A stretch of 64,000 bases of DNA from Phycisphaerales bacterium (GCA_029268515.1 JAQWNP010000012.1:1-64000), one strand, 5' to 3'. Shown: positions 52,500 through 62,360, numbered from the stretch's first letter. Notes: generated from the letters alone by a model not told the origin. Translations and numbers: made by a program.

Positions 52500-53705
52500 G
52501 TGGCCACTTCAGAACCCTTGCAAAACCTAGACCTCTACAGGCTTGAAGAACTACTTACCCCAGAGCAGCGAGCAAGCCGTGACCGCGTACGCGAATGGGT
52601 CCAAAATAGCGCCTTACCTCGCATGCCAGATGCATACGAAGATGATGCCTTCCCAACCGATCTGATTGCTCCGATGGCCGCAATGGGCGCCTTTGGAACG
52701 TCTATTAAAGGCTACGGCTGCCCAGGACTCGACGCACTGACATACGGCCTCATCATGCAAGAACTTGAAGCGGGTGACAGTGCACTTCGCACCTGCGCTT
52801 CGGTACAAGGCGCACTGGCAATGAGTGCTATTGCACTATTTGGAAGCGAACAACAGAAAGAACACTGGCTCCCGCTCTTGGCCAGTGGCCAAAAACTAGG
52901 TTGCTTTGGACTCACAGAACCAAGCCATGGCTCAGATCCTGGCAGCATGAACACCACCGCCTCTCTTCAGAATGGCCAATGGATCATCAACGGCTCTAAG
53001 ACATGGATCGGCCATGCGACCATTGCTGACGTTGCCGTCATCTGGGCCAAAGTACGTGACGATTCAAACGTTGGTGACATTCCGGATTCTGCAATCCGAG
53101 GATTCCTCGTAGACACAACTTCAACTGGATATTCCGCAAGTCAGATAAAGGGAAAACTATCACTGAGAGCCAGTACAACAGGCTGCATTGAACTAAAGAA
53201 CTGCGTCGCCGAGGAAGCATCGATTCTCCCAAACGCAACAGGATTAAATGGCCCACTCGCATGTCTAGATCAAGCACGATATGGAATTGCCTTTGGAGTC
53301 GTCGGCGCCGCCCATTCTTGCTTTACAAAAGCGCGTGACTACGCATTAGAACGAATACAATTCGGAAAACCACTTGCTCGCTTTCAACTTGTGCAGTCCA
53401 AACTTGCTGACATGGCCACAAAAATTACCCAAGCACAACTCACATGCCTGCGACTTAGCCAACTCAAAGATGCTGGCCATGCGACAACTGTTCAAATCTC
53501 ATTGGCAAAACGAGCCAATGTCGAGATTGCAATTACAGTTGCGCGCCAAGCAAGAGATTTACTGGGCGGCAGCGGCATCCTAAACGAACATCATGTGATG
53601 CGACATCTGTGCAACCTTGAATCGGTGCGCACGTATGAGGGCACACATGATATTCATACCCTGATTCTAGGAAGAGCACTGACCGGGATCAGCGCTTTTC
53701 GATAA
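52500..53705 (+). CDS. gcdH: Glutaryl-CoA dehydrogenase (acyl-CoA dehydrogenase family)
   Basis: 401 aa, GTG start with AAGGAGG (52485-52491) 8 bases upstream, overlapping the stop of the FtsK-like gene. The catalytic Glu is in RTYEGTHDIHTLILGRALTG (E380), a motif shared with human and bacterial GcdH. FAD and substrate features are CFGLTEPSHGSDPGSMNT and GSKTWIGHATIADVAVIWAK. It oxidatively decarboxylates glutaryl-CoA to crotonyl-CoA in lysine, hydroxylysine and tryptophan breakdown. It ends inside the convergent sulfotransferase gene (17-base overlap). Functional linkage to the WXG cassette is doubtful. Confidence 0.88.
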   Translation: MATSEPLQNLDLYRLEELLTPEQRASRDRVREWVQNSALPRMPDAYEDDAFPTDLIAPMAAMGAFGTSIKGYGCPGLDALTYGLIMQELEAGDSALRTCASVQGALAMSAIALFGSEQQKEHWLPLLASGQKLGCFGLTEPSHGSDPGSMNTTASLQNGQWIINGSKTWIGHATIADVAVIWAKVRDDSNVGDIPDSAIRGFLVDTTSTGYSASQIKGKLSLRASTTGCIELKNCVAEEASILPNATGLNGPLACLDQARYGIAFGVVGAAHSCFTKARDYALERIQFGKPLARFQLVQSKLADMATKITQAQLTCLRLSQLKDAGHATTVQISLAKRANVEIAITVARQARDLLGGSGILNEHHVMRHLCNLESVRTYEGTHDIHTLILGRALTGISAFR

Positions 53706-54879
53706 CTGCTCCGGCCATCAACTCTGAACGATCTACGCGCGGCTTTTCGGTATTGTTGTCGGGGCCCACCATGCGACGTATGCCCTTTGAAAACAAGAAC
53801 CGATTGGCTACATAAGTACGCAGGTCCTCTGACCGATCAAATCTTCGCCACCTCGATGCACTCGCACCCTTGGAGTCAAAGTCGAATTCCTGAAGCACAT
53901 CACGAAAGAGCTGCCGCACTAACTTCTGGACACCACCTGGCAACTGTTCCTTCCAAGCTGTCATTGGTGCCTTGCTAATCTCACCAGCCTTACGCTCACC
54001 CTGAAGCGACCAACCAGATCGTGTTCGCTGACTGCTGCCATTTTGCCCTGTTACTTGGGTCATGATTGGGTCAAACTCAACACCCAGCCAGTCTGCTAAT
54101 GGGCGAAGCTCCGCTTCTGGGTTATCAAGCAACCGATCATAAACCAGGATCCTAAAATTATCTGGATGTAATCCGGCCCATTTACGCATGAAGTAATAAC
54201 TCAATCGCATCTCTAAGATGCGCTGCCCCAAATAAGGATACTTGAGCTTCTTATGCAATTTCTTAGAGTCATTGTCAATCCGCGACTGCTCTTGCTTTCC
54301 CATCTGGGCATGACGCAGATTGTGAATTGCTGAATTCAACTGGCCAAACGGATTCCTGAGCACATAAATGAATTTTATATCAGGGAAGTAAGACAATAAC
54401 TCCGGAAAGAACTCTGCTTGCTGGACCCCTTTCACAACAACACTCATTTGATCAATAGGCTGCCCAGCATAATCAGCAGTGGCATGCACCCCAGCACACA
54501 GAATGGACTCCAGTAAATCACCATCGGTCTGAATAAGTCCGCCATCAAGTCGCTTATACAACTGTTCTTTGAATGAAATTGCAGAATAGTATGATTTTTT
54601 CCCGCTGCTCTTTGGTTGTGGCCTAAACCACTTGTCAGCGCAGATTGCTTCGACGCGATCTTCCATCGGCCCTGAAATCCGCCGCCGGTTACTCGTGATG
54701 TGCGATGAATCGGTGTAACTAAAAAAGTGCACTTCGTTTCGAGGATATGTATATGTGCCGGGAACACCATCCAAGAGATTGAAACTCATAGACGTGCCAG
54801 ATTTTCTTAATCCGGAGATAAATATCGGCTTAACGATTCGATCTGTTTGGCTGATCGTTGGAACTTCAACTTGTGTCAT
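53689..54879 (-). CDS. Sulfotransferase domain protein (second copy)
   Basis: 396 aa. PAPS-binding P-loop-like PIFISGLRKSGTSMSFNLLDG opens the domain, and the 3'-phosphate-binding segment is IKFIYVLRNPFGQLNSAIH. A conserved WAGLHPDNFRILVYDRLLDNPE follows. Cytosolic, no signal peptide. The acceptor is probably a glycan or other hydroxyl compound. It differs in length and sequence from the sulfotransferase at 1434, so they are not recent duplicates. It overlaps the end of gcdH by 17 bases, tail to tail. Confidence 0.82.
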   Translation of the reverse strand: MTQVEVPTISQTDRIVKPIFISGLRKSGTSMSFNLLDGVPGTYTYPRNEVHFFSYTDSSHITSNRRRISGPMEDRVEAICADKWFRPQPKSSGKKSYYSAISFKEQLYKRLDGGLIQTDGDLLESILCAGVHATADYAGQPIDQMSVVVKGVQQAEFFPELLSYFPDIKFIYVLRNPFGQLNSAIHNLRHAQMGKQEQSRIDNDSKKLHKKLKYPYLGQRILEMRLSYYFMRKWAGLHPDNFRILVYDRLLDNPEAELRPLADWLGVEFDPIMTQVTGQNGSSQRTRSGWSLQGERKAGEISKAPMTAWKEQLPGGVQKLVRQLFRDVLQEFDFDSKGASASRWRRFDRSEDLRTYVANRFLFSKGIRRMVGPDNNTEKPRVDRSELMAGAVIEKR

Positions 54880-54993
54880 TTAGCTGCATCGCCTCTTATA
54901 TAAACTAGGACCTCAAATTCACAATCAAATGCCTACGATTATCTACAGCATTTCATTATAATCTCTGCCGCCAAGCCCGTAATAAAACGAGTC

Positions 54994-55803
54994 CTAAGCC
55001 CCTTCAGCAGGCATAGCAGCAGAGGCCTTTTCACTGGCTTCCACTGCATTCTTGAGCGCTCGACGAGCAACATGAGCTACGACGGCAACTGCTGCTATTG
55101 CTGCCACAAGGCCAACAATAAGTCCAACGTAGTAAATGACTGACCCTTTCTCTTCCCCACTGGCCAGTCTGGCGACGTGCTTGGCTGCTGTTCCATAATA
55201 GACGGTCACAAAATTCCCGGGCAACATTCCAATCAGTGCCATGAAGTAGGCCTTGAAAGTGACACGCGTCGCCCCAAGCCCGTAACACAGCGGAGAGAAG
55301 GCAATGGGTGCCAATCGCAACAAAAGCATGATCTTAAAGCCCTCTCGACCAGTTGCCTTATCAATTGCCGCAAACTTGGGGTGCTTTTTCATCATCCTCT
55401 CGACAGGTCGCCTCAGCACATATCGCGATAAAAAAAACAACACGATGGCCGAGATAAAGCCCATCACAATGACAAAAAGCCAGCCCCACCACAGCCCAAA
55501 TAAGGCTCCAGCCGTAAGCGAAGGAACTGCTTCAGGGATAAAACAAATCACCAACACAAGAAAGATTCCGGCAAACAGCACCGGTGCCCAAATCCCTTGC
55601 CGTTCAATCCATGCCTCGACCGGCCCAAACCAGTGGCCCCCTACGATCGCCAAGATGGCAATGAGGCCCAGAATGACCAATGAAATGACAACGCGAACGA
55701 TGATCTTGACCCAACGGCGATGGTCCTGAACCGTGTGCTTGATCGAGTCACTTATCAGATTGGAGTGAATCAAGACCATATTTCGCTGCGGCAAGTTGTC
55801 CAT
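54994..55803 (-). CDS. TVP38/TMEM64 (DedA-related) membrane protein
   Basis: About 269 aa, start uncertain (ATG 55803 or 55779). About six membrane helices. The SNARE-associated/TVP38 signature is visible: LICFIPEAVPSLTAGALFG-like region with PEAVPSLTAGALFG, then ISAIVLFFLSRYVLRRPVE, and the re-entrant GREGFKIMLLLRLAPIAF, YGLGATRVTFKAYFMALIGMLPGNF. The family is linked to membrane lipid homeostasis (undecaprenyl phosphate or lipid scrambling). The C-terminal 30 residues are Ala/Glu rich and cytosolic. It faces the tRNA-Gly gene. Confidence 0.85.
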   Translation of the reverse strand: MDNLPQRNMVLIHSNLISDSIKHTVQDHRRWVKIIVRVVISLVILGLIAILAIVGGHWFGPVEAWIERQGIWAPVLFAGIFLVLVICFIPEAVPSLTAGALFGLWWGWLFVIVMGFISAIVLFFLSRYVLRRPVERMMKKHPKFAAIDKATGREGFKIMLLLRLAPIAFSPLCYGLGATRVTFKAYFMALIGMLPGNFVTVYYGTAAKHVARLASGEEKGSVIYYVGLIVGLVAAIAAVAVVAHVARRALKNAVEASEKASAAMPAEGA

Positions 55804-55924
55804 ACAAGAGCGGAGATCCGGAATCCTATTGAAACACCTACATAGCATCGGCGATTCTGCGTCTCCTTGCAATCTGCGCCCCAACATTACAGCCGCTCGG
55901 TGGCTTGCTAACCTATAGGTCCTT

Positions 55925-55997
55925 GCGGGTGTAGCTCAATTGGTAGAGCGTCAGCCTTCCAAGCTGAATGTCGCCGGTTCGAACCCGGTCACCCGCT
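55925..55997 (+). tRNA. tRNA-Gly (anticodon UCC)
   Basis: 73 nt. The acceptor stem GCGGGTG (55925-55931) pairs with CACCCGC (55990-55996), discriminator U. The D-arm GCTCAATTGGTAGAGC and T-arm CCGGTTCGAACCCGG are canonical. The anticodon stem TCAGC/GCTGA encloses CTTCCAA, giving anticodon TCC (Gly, GGA/GGG codons). CCA is not encoded. It is a single tRNA between a DedA-like gene and an ABC exporter. Confidence 0.97.
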
Positions 55998-56002
55998 TAT
56001 AA

Positions 56003-56032
56003 ACACACCTCAGTCTCCGGACTGGGGTGTGT
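56003..56032 (+). terminator. Terminator-like hairpin after tRNA-Gly
   Basis: ACACACC (56003-56009) plus CAGTC pairs with GACTG plus GGTGTGT (ending 56032) around a TCCG loop: 12 base pairs with one T-G pair. A short T-rich tail (TGCTTTGC) follows. Confidence 0.65.
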
Positions 56033-56242
56033 TGCTTTGCACTAGGCGTCCAATGTCTCGGCATCAAAGAGAAACTGGCCCTGGGACACCTGGCGAAGCT
56101 CCAGCTACCACCGCCTCCTGTGAAATCGATGATTCAATGTGGCCTTGGGAAGATTTAAAAAAGACCATGGGCCGCAGACCTCCCAAGATGCCCAGGCCTG
56201 ACTTTGCTTTTTTTATCAAGCATTGCGCTATGATGCGTGGCT

Positions 56243-58216
56243 ATGGAACCTCGCCATCACTCCTCTCGCAGACGTTTTACCACGTATCGCCGCGCCGCAC
56301 GTGGCGAGCGCAATGCGCATAGTGGCGATATCGCTCCAGCTGAACTAGCTCGCCGACAGTATGTACGACAAAGGCCTACTAAAAAACTGGTCGGCTGGTT
56401 TTGGCGGCTACTTCGCCAAGAGCGAAGAAGCCTTGCGCTCACACTACTGGCATTAGCAGTTGCGACAATACTCACACTCATACCTCCCGCTGCCACCAAA
56501 GTTGTATTTGACAATGTCTTAGGAGACCAGCCGCTCCCGAGCTGGTCAATTGATGCGCTGCCTTTCATTGCTCAACCGGGCTGGCTCCTTGCCTGCCTGG
56601 CAGCAGGAAGCCTACTGATTGCGATCGTGGGGCTCAGCATAGGAATGTGGACACGCTGGCGAGCCACACGAACGACCAAGCGGTTGCAGGTCCGTGTGCG
56701 TCGCCTTGCGTTTAGACATGCAGCCCATCTACCGCTGCACCGTGTCTACGAACTCAAATCTGGTGGCGCTTCAAGCATTCTTCGTGAAGATGCTGGGGCT
56801 GTTGCTGAGTTGATTTTTGGAATGGTCTATAACCCAGCCAAAGCAATCATTCAGCTCATCGGTGTGCTTTTTATCTTGGCTGTGGTGGATTGGACCATGC
56901 TCTTGGGGGCGATCATCCTCTTCCCATTGGTGTTTCTGACCCACCGGACTTGGATTAACCGCATCCGGCCATTGTGGCGCGATGTACGGCATACCCGCCA
57001 GCATACTGATGCCCATGCCACAGAGTCATTTGGTGGCATGCGCGTGGTCAGAGCCTTTGGAAGAGAGACCACTGAACGAAACCGCTTCGCACTTAACAAC
57101 CACCTACTCGCACGACAGGAGCTGTTGGCCTGGTGGTGGTCTCGTGGGGTGGACATTGCTTGGTCTATTCTGATTCCAGCCGCGACGGCCCTACTTTTAT
57201 GGTACGGCGCCACTCAAATTATCTCTGACAGGGCTGCTGTAGCGGCCGGCACATTGGCCGAGTCAAAAGCAATGACCGTTGGTGATCTCGTCATGTTCTT
57301 AACGTATCTAGCGATGCTACTAGCCCCGCTGGCAACACTCGCCGCCAGCGCCACTCAATTCCAGAGCAGTTTGGCTGGCTTAGACCGACTCATTGATCTA
57401 CTTGAAGAACCAACAGAACATGCCACTTCAGGGAAGCGCCTCATTTCAGCAGCCCAGGTAGATGGACGCATTACCCTTCAAAACGTCAGTTTCTGTTACC
57501 CCCGTACGACTGAGCCAGTGTTGAAAGACATTTCCTTTGAGGTTGCACCGGGCCAAGTGGTGGCTTTAGTTGGTGCCAGTGGCAGCGGCAAGTCGACGCT
57601 ATGTAATCTTGTGGCACGATTCTACGACCCCACTCAAGGGCGTATTCTTCTAGACGGCATCGATCTCACCGAAGTAGACTTACGTTCCTACCGCAGCCTG
57701 CTCGGGGTCGTCGAACAAGATATCTTCCTCTTCGATGGTTCCATCGCCGAAAACATTGGTTATGGACGTAGAGCTGCGACACAAGAACAAATTATCACCG
57801 CTGCTCAACAAGCACATGCAAGTGAGTTCATAGACCAGCTACCTGACAGCTACAACACGCTTATTGGCGAACGCGGCGTGCGACTTAGCGGTGGGCAGCG
57901 GCAAAGACTTGCAATTGCTCGAGCGATCTTAGCCAATCCTCGCCTTCTGATTCTCGATGAGGCAACCAGCAATCTAGACACCGCTAGCGAGCGGATCATT
58001 CAGTCCAGTCTTGATACGCTGATGCTTGGTCGCACATGCTTTGTGATCGCCCACCGCCTAAGCACAATCAATCAGGCTGACCTTATTCTGGTGCTCGACC
58101 ATGGGCGGGTGATTGAGCATGGCCATCATGACCAACTCATGACCAGAGGTGGAGCCTATCGGAATATGATCGAACTACAGGCCACATCCACAAATGTGGC
58201 CTCCGCAGGAAGTTAG
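56243..58216 (+). CDS. ABC exporter (MsbA/LmrA-like half transporter, permease-ATPase fusion)
   Basis: 657 aa from ATG 56243 (GTG 56237 is two codons earlier). An Arg-rich N-terminal cytosolic stretch of about 45 residues leads into six membrane helices (about 55-360). The ATPase domain has Walker A GASGSGKST (444-452), signature LSGGQRQRLAIARA, Walker B LLILDEATSNLD and H-loop VIAHRLSTI. It is a type IV exporter that would act as homodimer, flipping lipids such as lipid A core or exporting small molecules. It stands alone after tRNA-Gly, so its substrate is unknown. Confidence 0.92.
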   Translation: MEPRHHSSRRRFTTYRRAARGERNAHSGDIAPAELARRQYVRQRPTKKLVGWFWRLLRQERRSLALTLLALAVATILTLIPPAATKVVFDNVLGDQPLPSWSIDALPFIAQPGWLLACLAAGSLLIAIVGLSIGMWTRWRATRTTKRLQVRVRRLAFRHAAHLPLHRVYELKSGGASSILREDAGAVAELIFGMVYNPAKAIIQLIGVLFILAVVDWTMLLGAIILFPLVFLTHRTWINRIRPLWRDVRHTRQHTDAHATESFGGMRVVRAFGRETTERNRFALNNHLLARQELLAWWWSRGVDIAWSILIPAATALLLWYGATQIISDRAAVAAGTLAESKAMTVGDLVMFLTYLAMLLAPLATLAASATQFQSSLAGLDRLIDLLEEPTEHATSGKRLISAAQVDGRITLQNVSFCYPRTTEPVLKDISFEVAPGQVVALVGASGSGKSTLCNLVARFYDPTQGRILLDGIDLTEVDLRSYRSLLGVVEQDIFLFDGSIAENIGYGRRAATQEQIITAAQQAHASEFIDQLPDSYNTLIGERGVRLSGGQRQRLAIARAILANPRLLILDEATSNLDTASERIIQSSLDTLMLGRTCFVIAHRLSTINQADLILVLDHGRVIEHGHHDQLMTRGGAYRNMIELQATSTNVASAGS

Positions 58217-58521
58217 GGCCTATATTGCACCATACGGGGGCCCGGAGGGCACAAATCTGGCAGCCATCGATGTAAAACCCATATTTTAGATGTTTAGATC
58301 ACAATTTCTAGGTTGTTGATGGCTCGATCCAGTGATACTCTCAATGGTGAGAGGAAAGAGAGACTTACTGTCCCCGGCGGTATCTACAGGCTGAGGACAG
58401 CAATCCTATCGTCCAAATAGTTGTGAATAGGCTTGTTATAGGTCTTGCTAAGAAGAATCCAGAACCCACAGGCACAAATTAGTGGCTCCTAGTGAGGTTC
58501 TCTTGAGAAAGGTGATCATTA
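58217..58521. other. Intergenic leader before the large secreted protease
   Basis: About 305 bases without a coding frame. An AAGGTG (58509-58514) is 7 bases before the ATG at 58522. No clear riboswitch, repeat or terminator after the ABC transporter stands out; a long untranslated leader is possible. Confidence 0.4.
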
Positions 58522-61500
58522 ATGAGCGCTACATGTACTGGCCTGAAGTTCTTGACCTGCACAGCCCTGCTTGCGGGCCTCACGACCGTATCAACCACCA
58601 ATGCCGCAGTTGATCCCGGAAATTACACAACCGACCGAGTTTCCATCGGGCAAGACGGATCTATTAACTTTCCTGCTGTTGATGTGGAACAAGTCGCGGA
58701 TCTTGTGATGGCAGATCAACATGAAGCCAAGGCATACCGCTACGCCATGTTCTACGCGCTTGCTGGCCGAGATGCCAAAGGGCAGAACCTCGACCCAAAC
58801 ATGTGGCCAGCGGGCGCCCAATTGGATATGGACTGGCGCGGGCTTACCCCAGAGAACTGCGGAACGACTGGAATGAAACGAAATGCCCAGGAAGGGCCGA
58901 TGTCGTTTTGGAAAGTCCGCTTCACCTGTACCGAACAAGACATGGATGCCAACATTGGTGCCGCTGGCGCCATCATCCAATTGGACCGCAATCTACCGAG
59001 ACACCTGGCTGCGGACACCAGAATCCTACTCACAGATAAGTCTGGTCATCTGATTTGGGAAATGACAGGCGAGCAAATTGCTATCGCACCTGACTTGGTC
59101 AGTCACCAAGGCTTGCGGATGCCTGGGCCTAAAATCGTTCATACTGCATTTGTCCCTGTGAAGCCATATGACCCAACACGTTGGTTTGATATGGAGTTGA
59201 GATACACGGGACGAAATTTCCGTGACTTCGAGGAATTTCTAGCACAAGACTGTGCTATTACCGGCATGTCCACCTGTTTCCGCGGTACCAATCAAATGGT
59301 CGATTTGCTGGATCTTGGTGGCTTTTACAATGATCATCCGATCCCCTACTTCGTCCGTTCTGGAAGCTGCAATATCGACGTCATTTGCGACACGGTCAAT
59401 GGCAATGATATTCGCGAATGGGATGCAGAAATTGCCTGTGTTGCAGCCATTTCAACTGGTGGCAGCGGCTTCTGCTCTGGCTTTATGATCAACAACCATT
59501 TAGAGGACGGCCAGCCATTCTTCATGACCGCAGACCACTGTGGCATCAATAGTGGCAATGCTGGATCACTGGTTGCCTACTGGAATTTTGAAAATAGTAT
59601 TTGCCGTGCACCCGGAAGCGAAGCAAGTGGCGGCCCTGGTGACGGTTCTTTGAGTCAGTTCTCAACCGGAGCCACGTTCCTGGCAAGCAGCTCTGCGTCC
59701 GACTTTACACTCGTCAAATTCGTAAATCCTGTTGATGAAGCTTTTGAGGTTTCCTATTGCGGCTGGAATGCCACCCCCGACGCTCCAACAAGCATGGTTG
59801 GCATTCACCATCCAAGCGTAGACGAAAAACGCATTTCGTTTGATGATGATGCAGGCACATTTACTGATTATCTCGGTGAAGCCGAAGTGACTAACGGCAG
59901 CCATGTCCGGGTTACTGCTTGGGAGGAAGGCACCACCGAAGGCGGGTCATCTGGCTCACCTCTGTTTAACCAGAATCACCAAGTCATCGGACAACTGCAT
60001 GGCGGATTTGCCTCTTGCAGCAGCATTACCAGTGACTGGTACGGCTCTTTCGCCATCTCTTATCCTTACAATGGCGATGAGACTTCGAGCCTGCAAGCTT
60101 GGCTTGATCCATTTTTCCTCTTAACAGAGATAGACACCCTCGGCGGCGGCGGCCTGAGCATCCAAGGCCCCGGCAGTACAACATGGATTGGTGCCATTGG
60201 TGGACCATTCGAAAATGAAGCTGGCGGAGGCAATGCCGAGTACACACTGAAAAATAACTTTGACGTAGCAATTGCTTATGAAATTGGCTTTGATGCCTCG
60301 ATCGCCTTGAAAATCAACGGGTCAACAAGCCCAATTTCAGGCACATTGAATCCTGGATCAACCCTTAATGTTGGCGTGACCGTCGATCCGGCCACAGCCA
60401 ATGCACTGGTCGCAGGCTTCTATCAAGCAGGCCTTAGCTTCACAGATCAAACGAATATGACAGTTGTGAGCAAGCAACACACGATCGAAGTTGGGCAAAC
60501 AAACTTCGTACTCACACCAGATATTGGTTTCGAGACAGGCGGCCCTGTGGGTGGCCCGTTCAATTCGACTCAAACCTATACCCTGACTTCGACGCGACCA
60601 ACAGATCTCAATATTGAGATCTCTGCTGATCAGTCATGGATCGACATCAATGGCTCACCATCGTTGACGACCACCCTGACAGAAGCTAATCCAAGCCTGG
60701 ATGTGGAAATCTCCATTAACAGGCAGGCAGATGTACTTCCAGCTGGAATCGTGGCTGCTTTGATCTCTTTCAACAACTTGGATGGTGACAATGGTGACAC
60801 GACGCGTGAAATCACACTCGATGTAGGCCGCTACAGCTATGCATCGACTGACACGCCAACGTCAATCGTTGACAACACCGTGATCGTGAGCACGATCAAC
60901 GTCGCAGACTTCTACTGCATTGGTGATGTCGATGTTGAAGTAGATATCACACATACGTGGTCTGGTGACCTTGAGGTCATTCTCAGAAGCCCTGCTGGAA
61001 CAACTGTATATCTCCGCAATCGAACTGGTGGAGATGAAGACAATGTCCAGGCAACCTTTAACGAAGGAACGTTCGACGTCGATGGCCCTGGCCTTCTCTC
61101 AGACTTCAACGGCGAGAGCAGCAACGGCGACTGGACATTAGAGGTCGGTGACTATGCCAGCGCCGACCAAGGTGAATTGAACTCTTGGAAACTCAAGATT
61201 GCCTCATCAGGAGATCAGTGTCCTCCATCAGCCGTGGACGTGGCTTCTGGTGGCGAGCTCAATGCTGCACAGACGATTACCCTTGCCGGGGCGTCAGGCA
61301 CAGGCGGCCCTATTGACCATGTCATTGAATCGCTTCCAAGTAATGGCGTGCTCAGTGATGGCGGCTCAAACATTGCAACCGTCCCATACACGCTCAATGG
61401 TGCAACAGTGACCTACACTCCAGATAACAACTACTCTGGAGCAGACTCATTCACCTACTATGTCATGGAAAACAGCACGAATTCTAATTCCGCTGTTGTC

Positions 61501-62331
61501 TCGATCCAGGTTGGCGTTCCACCAGTATTGCTGGTTGATGACGATGACAACAATCCAGATGTCCGCGACTACTACACCAATGCACTCGATGCAATGGGCG
61601 TTGCCTATGACATCTACGACACCGTCAACAGTGACAACGAACCCACAGCCGGGCAACTTGCCTCCTATGACCTCGTCTTATGGTTCACCGGTGCTGAGTT
61701 CGGCGGCTTTGCTGGACCTGGTACGGATGGCGAAACAGCTCTTAGTTCCTATCTTGATGGCGGCGGCTGTTTGTTTGTATCGAGCCAGGATTGGCTCTGG
61801 GATAAGGGTGGCGCAGACAATGCCACACCAACACCACTGATGGCCAACTACATGAAAATGTCATCTGGACAAAGTGATGTGGGGCACACCACGTTTAGTG
61901 GTGCGAATGCCACCTTCAACGGCTTGACCCTGCCAATGGATTTCCTCTACACCAACTACACTGACAACATCAGTACGACCGCAGGCGAGCTCGCCTTTAC
62001 TGGTGACAGTGGTGATGGAGCAATCCAATACACCAATGAAACCTATGGTGCTTGGTATCTAGGCTTTGGCCTGGAAAATGTTCCATCAATCGATGCACGC
62101 GTCGATGTACTGAATGCTGTGTTTGGATTGTGTGCAGATGATCCGGAACCAGAGGACTGCGATGGCGACTTCAATGGTGATAGCCAAATAGATCTGACTG
62201 ACTTCTCATCATTCTTGGTGGCCTTCGGCAACCCATGTAGCGATTGCCCTGAAGATATGGATGGAAACGGAAGTGTGGGCCTGGAAGACTTCTCTGCCTT
62301 CCTGGTCGTCTTTGGAACCAGCTGCCCATAA
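58522..62331 (+). CDS. Large secreted mosaic protein: trypsin-like protease, P-domain, Ig-like and dockerin-like repeats
   Basis: 1269 aa with signal peptide (TALLAGLTTVSTTNA). A pro-region of about 290 residues precedes a trypsin-fold domain like lysyl endopeptidase: H339 in FMTADHCG, D394 in SASDFTLVKF, S477 in GGSSGSP. Next are two beta-sandwich repeats (about 543-770), a proprotein convertase P-domain (about 771-895, HTWSGDLEVILRSPAG, NGDWTLEVGDYASADQG), a cadherin/Big-like domain (about 900-998, TYTPDNNYSGADSFTYYV) and a flavodoxin or glutamine-amidotransferase-like region (about 999-1205, PVLLVDDDDNNPDVRDYY). It ends with two dockerin-like loops (about 1211-1269). It is presumably an extracellular protease anchored through the repeats. 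Confidence 0.85.
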   Translation: MSATCTGLKFLTCTALLAGLTTVSTTNAAVDPGNYTTDRVSIGQDGSINFPAVDVEQVADLVMADQHEAKAYRYAMFYALAGRDAKGQNLDPNMWPAGAQLDMDWRGLTPENCGTTGMKRNAQEGPMSFWKVRFTCTEQDMDANIGAAGAIIQLDRNLPRHLAADTRILLTDKSGHLIWEMTGEQIAIAPDLVSHQGLRMPGPKIVHTAFVPVKPYDPTRWFDMELRYTGRNFRDFEEFLAQDCAITGMSTCFRGTNQMVDLLDLGGFYNDHPIPYFVRSGSCNIDVICDTVNGNDIREWDAEIACVAAISTGGSGFCSGFMINNHLEDGQPFFMTADHCGINSGNAGSLVAYWNFENSICRAPGSEASGGPGDGSLSQFSTGATFLASSSASDFTLVKFVNPVDEAFEVSYCGWNATPDAPTSMVGIHHPSVDEKRISFDDDAGTFTDYLGEAEVTNGSHVRVTAWEEGTTEGGSSGSPLFNQNHQVIGQLHGGFASCSSITSDWYGSFAISYPYNGDETSSLQAWLDPFFLLTEIDTLGGGGLSIQGPGSTTWIGAIGGPFENEAGGGNAEYTLKNNFDVAIAYEIGFDASIALKINGSTSPISGTLNPGSTLNVGVTVDPATANALVAGFYQAGLSFTDQTNMTVVSKQHTIEVGQTNFVLTPDIGFETGGPVGGPFNSTQTYTLTSTRPTDLNIEISADQSWIDINGSPSLTTTLTEANPSLDVEISINRQADVLPAGIVAALISFNNLDGDNGDTTREITLDVGRYSYASTDTPTSIVDNTVIVSTINVADFYCIGDVDVEVDITHTWSGDLEVILRSPAGTTVYLRNRTGGDEDNVQATFNEGTFDVDGPGLLSDFNGESSNGDWTLEVGDYASADQGELNSWKLKIASSGDQCPPSAVDVASGGELNAAQTITLAGASGTGGPIDHVIESLPSNGVLSDGGSNIATVPYTLNGATVTYTPDNNYSGADSFTYYVMENSTNSNSAVVSIQVGVPPVLLVDDDDNNPDVRDYYTNALDAMGVAYDIYDTVNSDNEPTAGQLASYDLVLWFTGAEFGGFAGPGTDGETALSSYLDGGGCLFVSSQDWLWDKGGADNATPTPLMANYMKMSSGQSDVGHTTFSGANATFNGLTLPMDFLYTNYTDNISTTAGELAFTGDSGDGAIQYTNETYGAWYLGFGLENVPSIDARVDVLNAVFGLCADDPEPEDCDGDFNGDSQIDLTDFSSFLVAFGNPCSDCPEDMDGNGSVGLEDFSAFLVVFGTSCP

Positions 62332-62360
62332 TCAGAGCTTATATTTCTTGTTGATTTCAT

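Noticed and set aside
56029-56322. 97-codon open frame between tRNA-Gly and the ABC transporter
   Set aside because: It starts within the terminator-like hairpin, overlaps the transporter start in another frame and has no recognisable domain or RBS.
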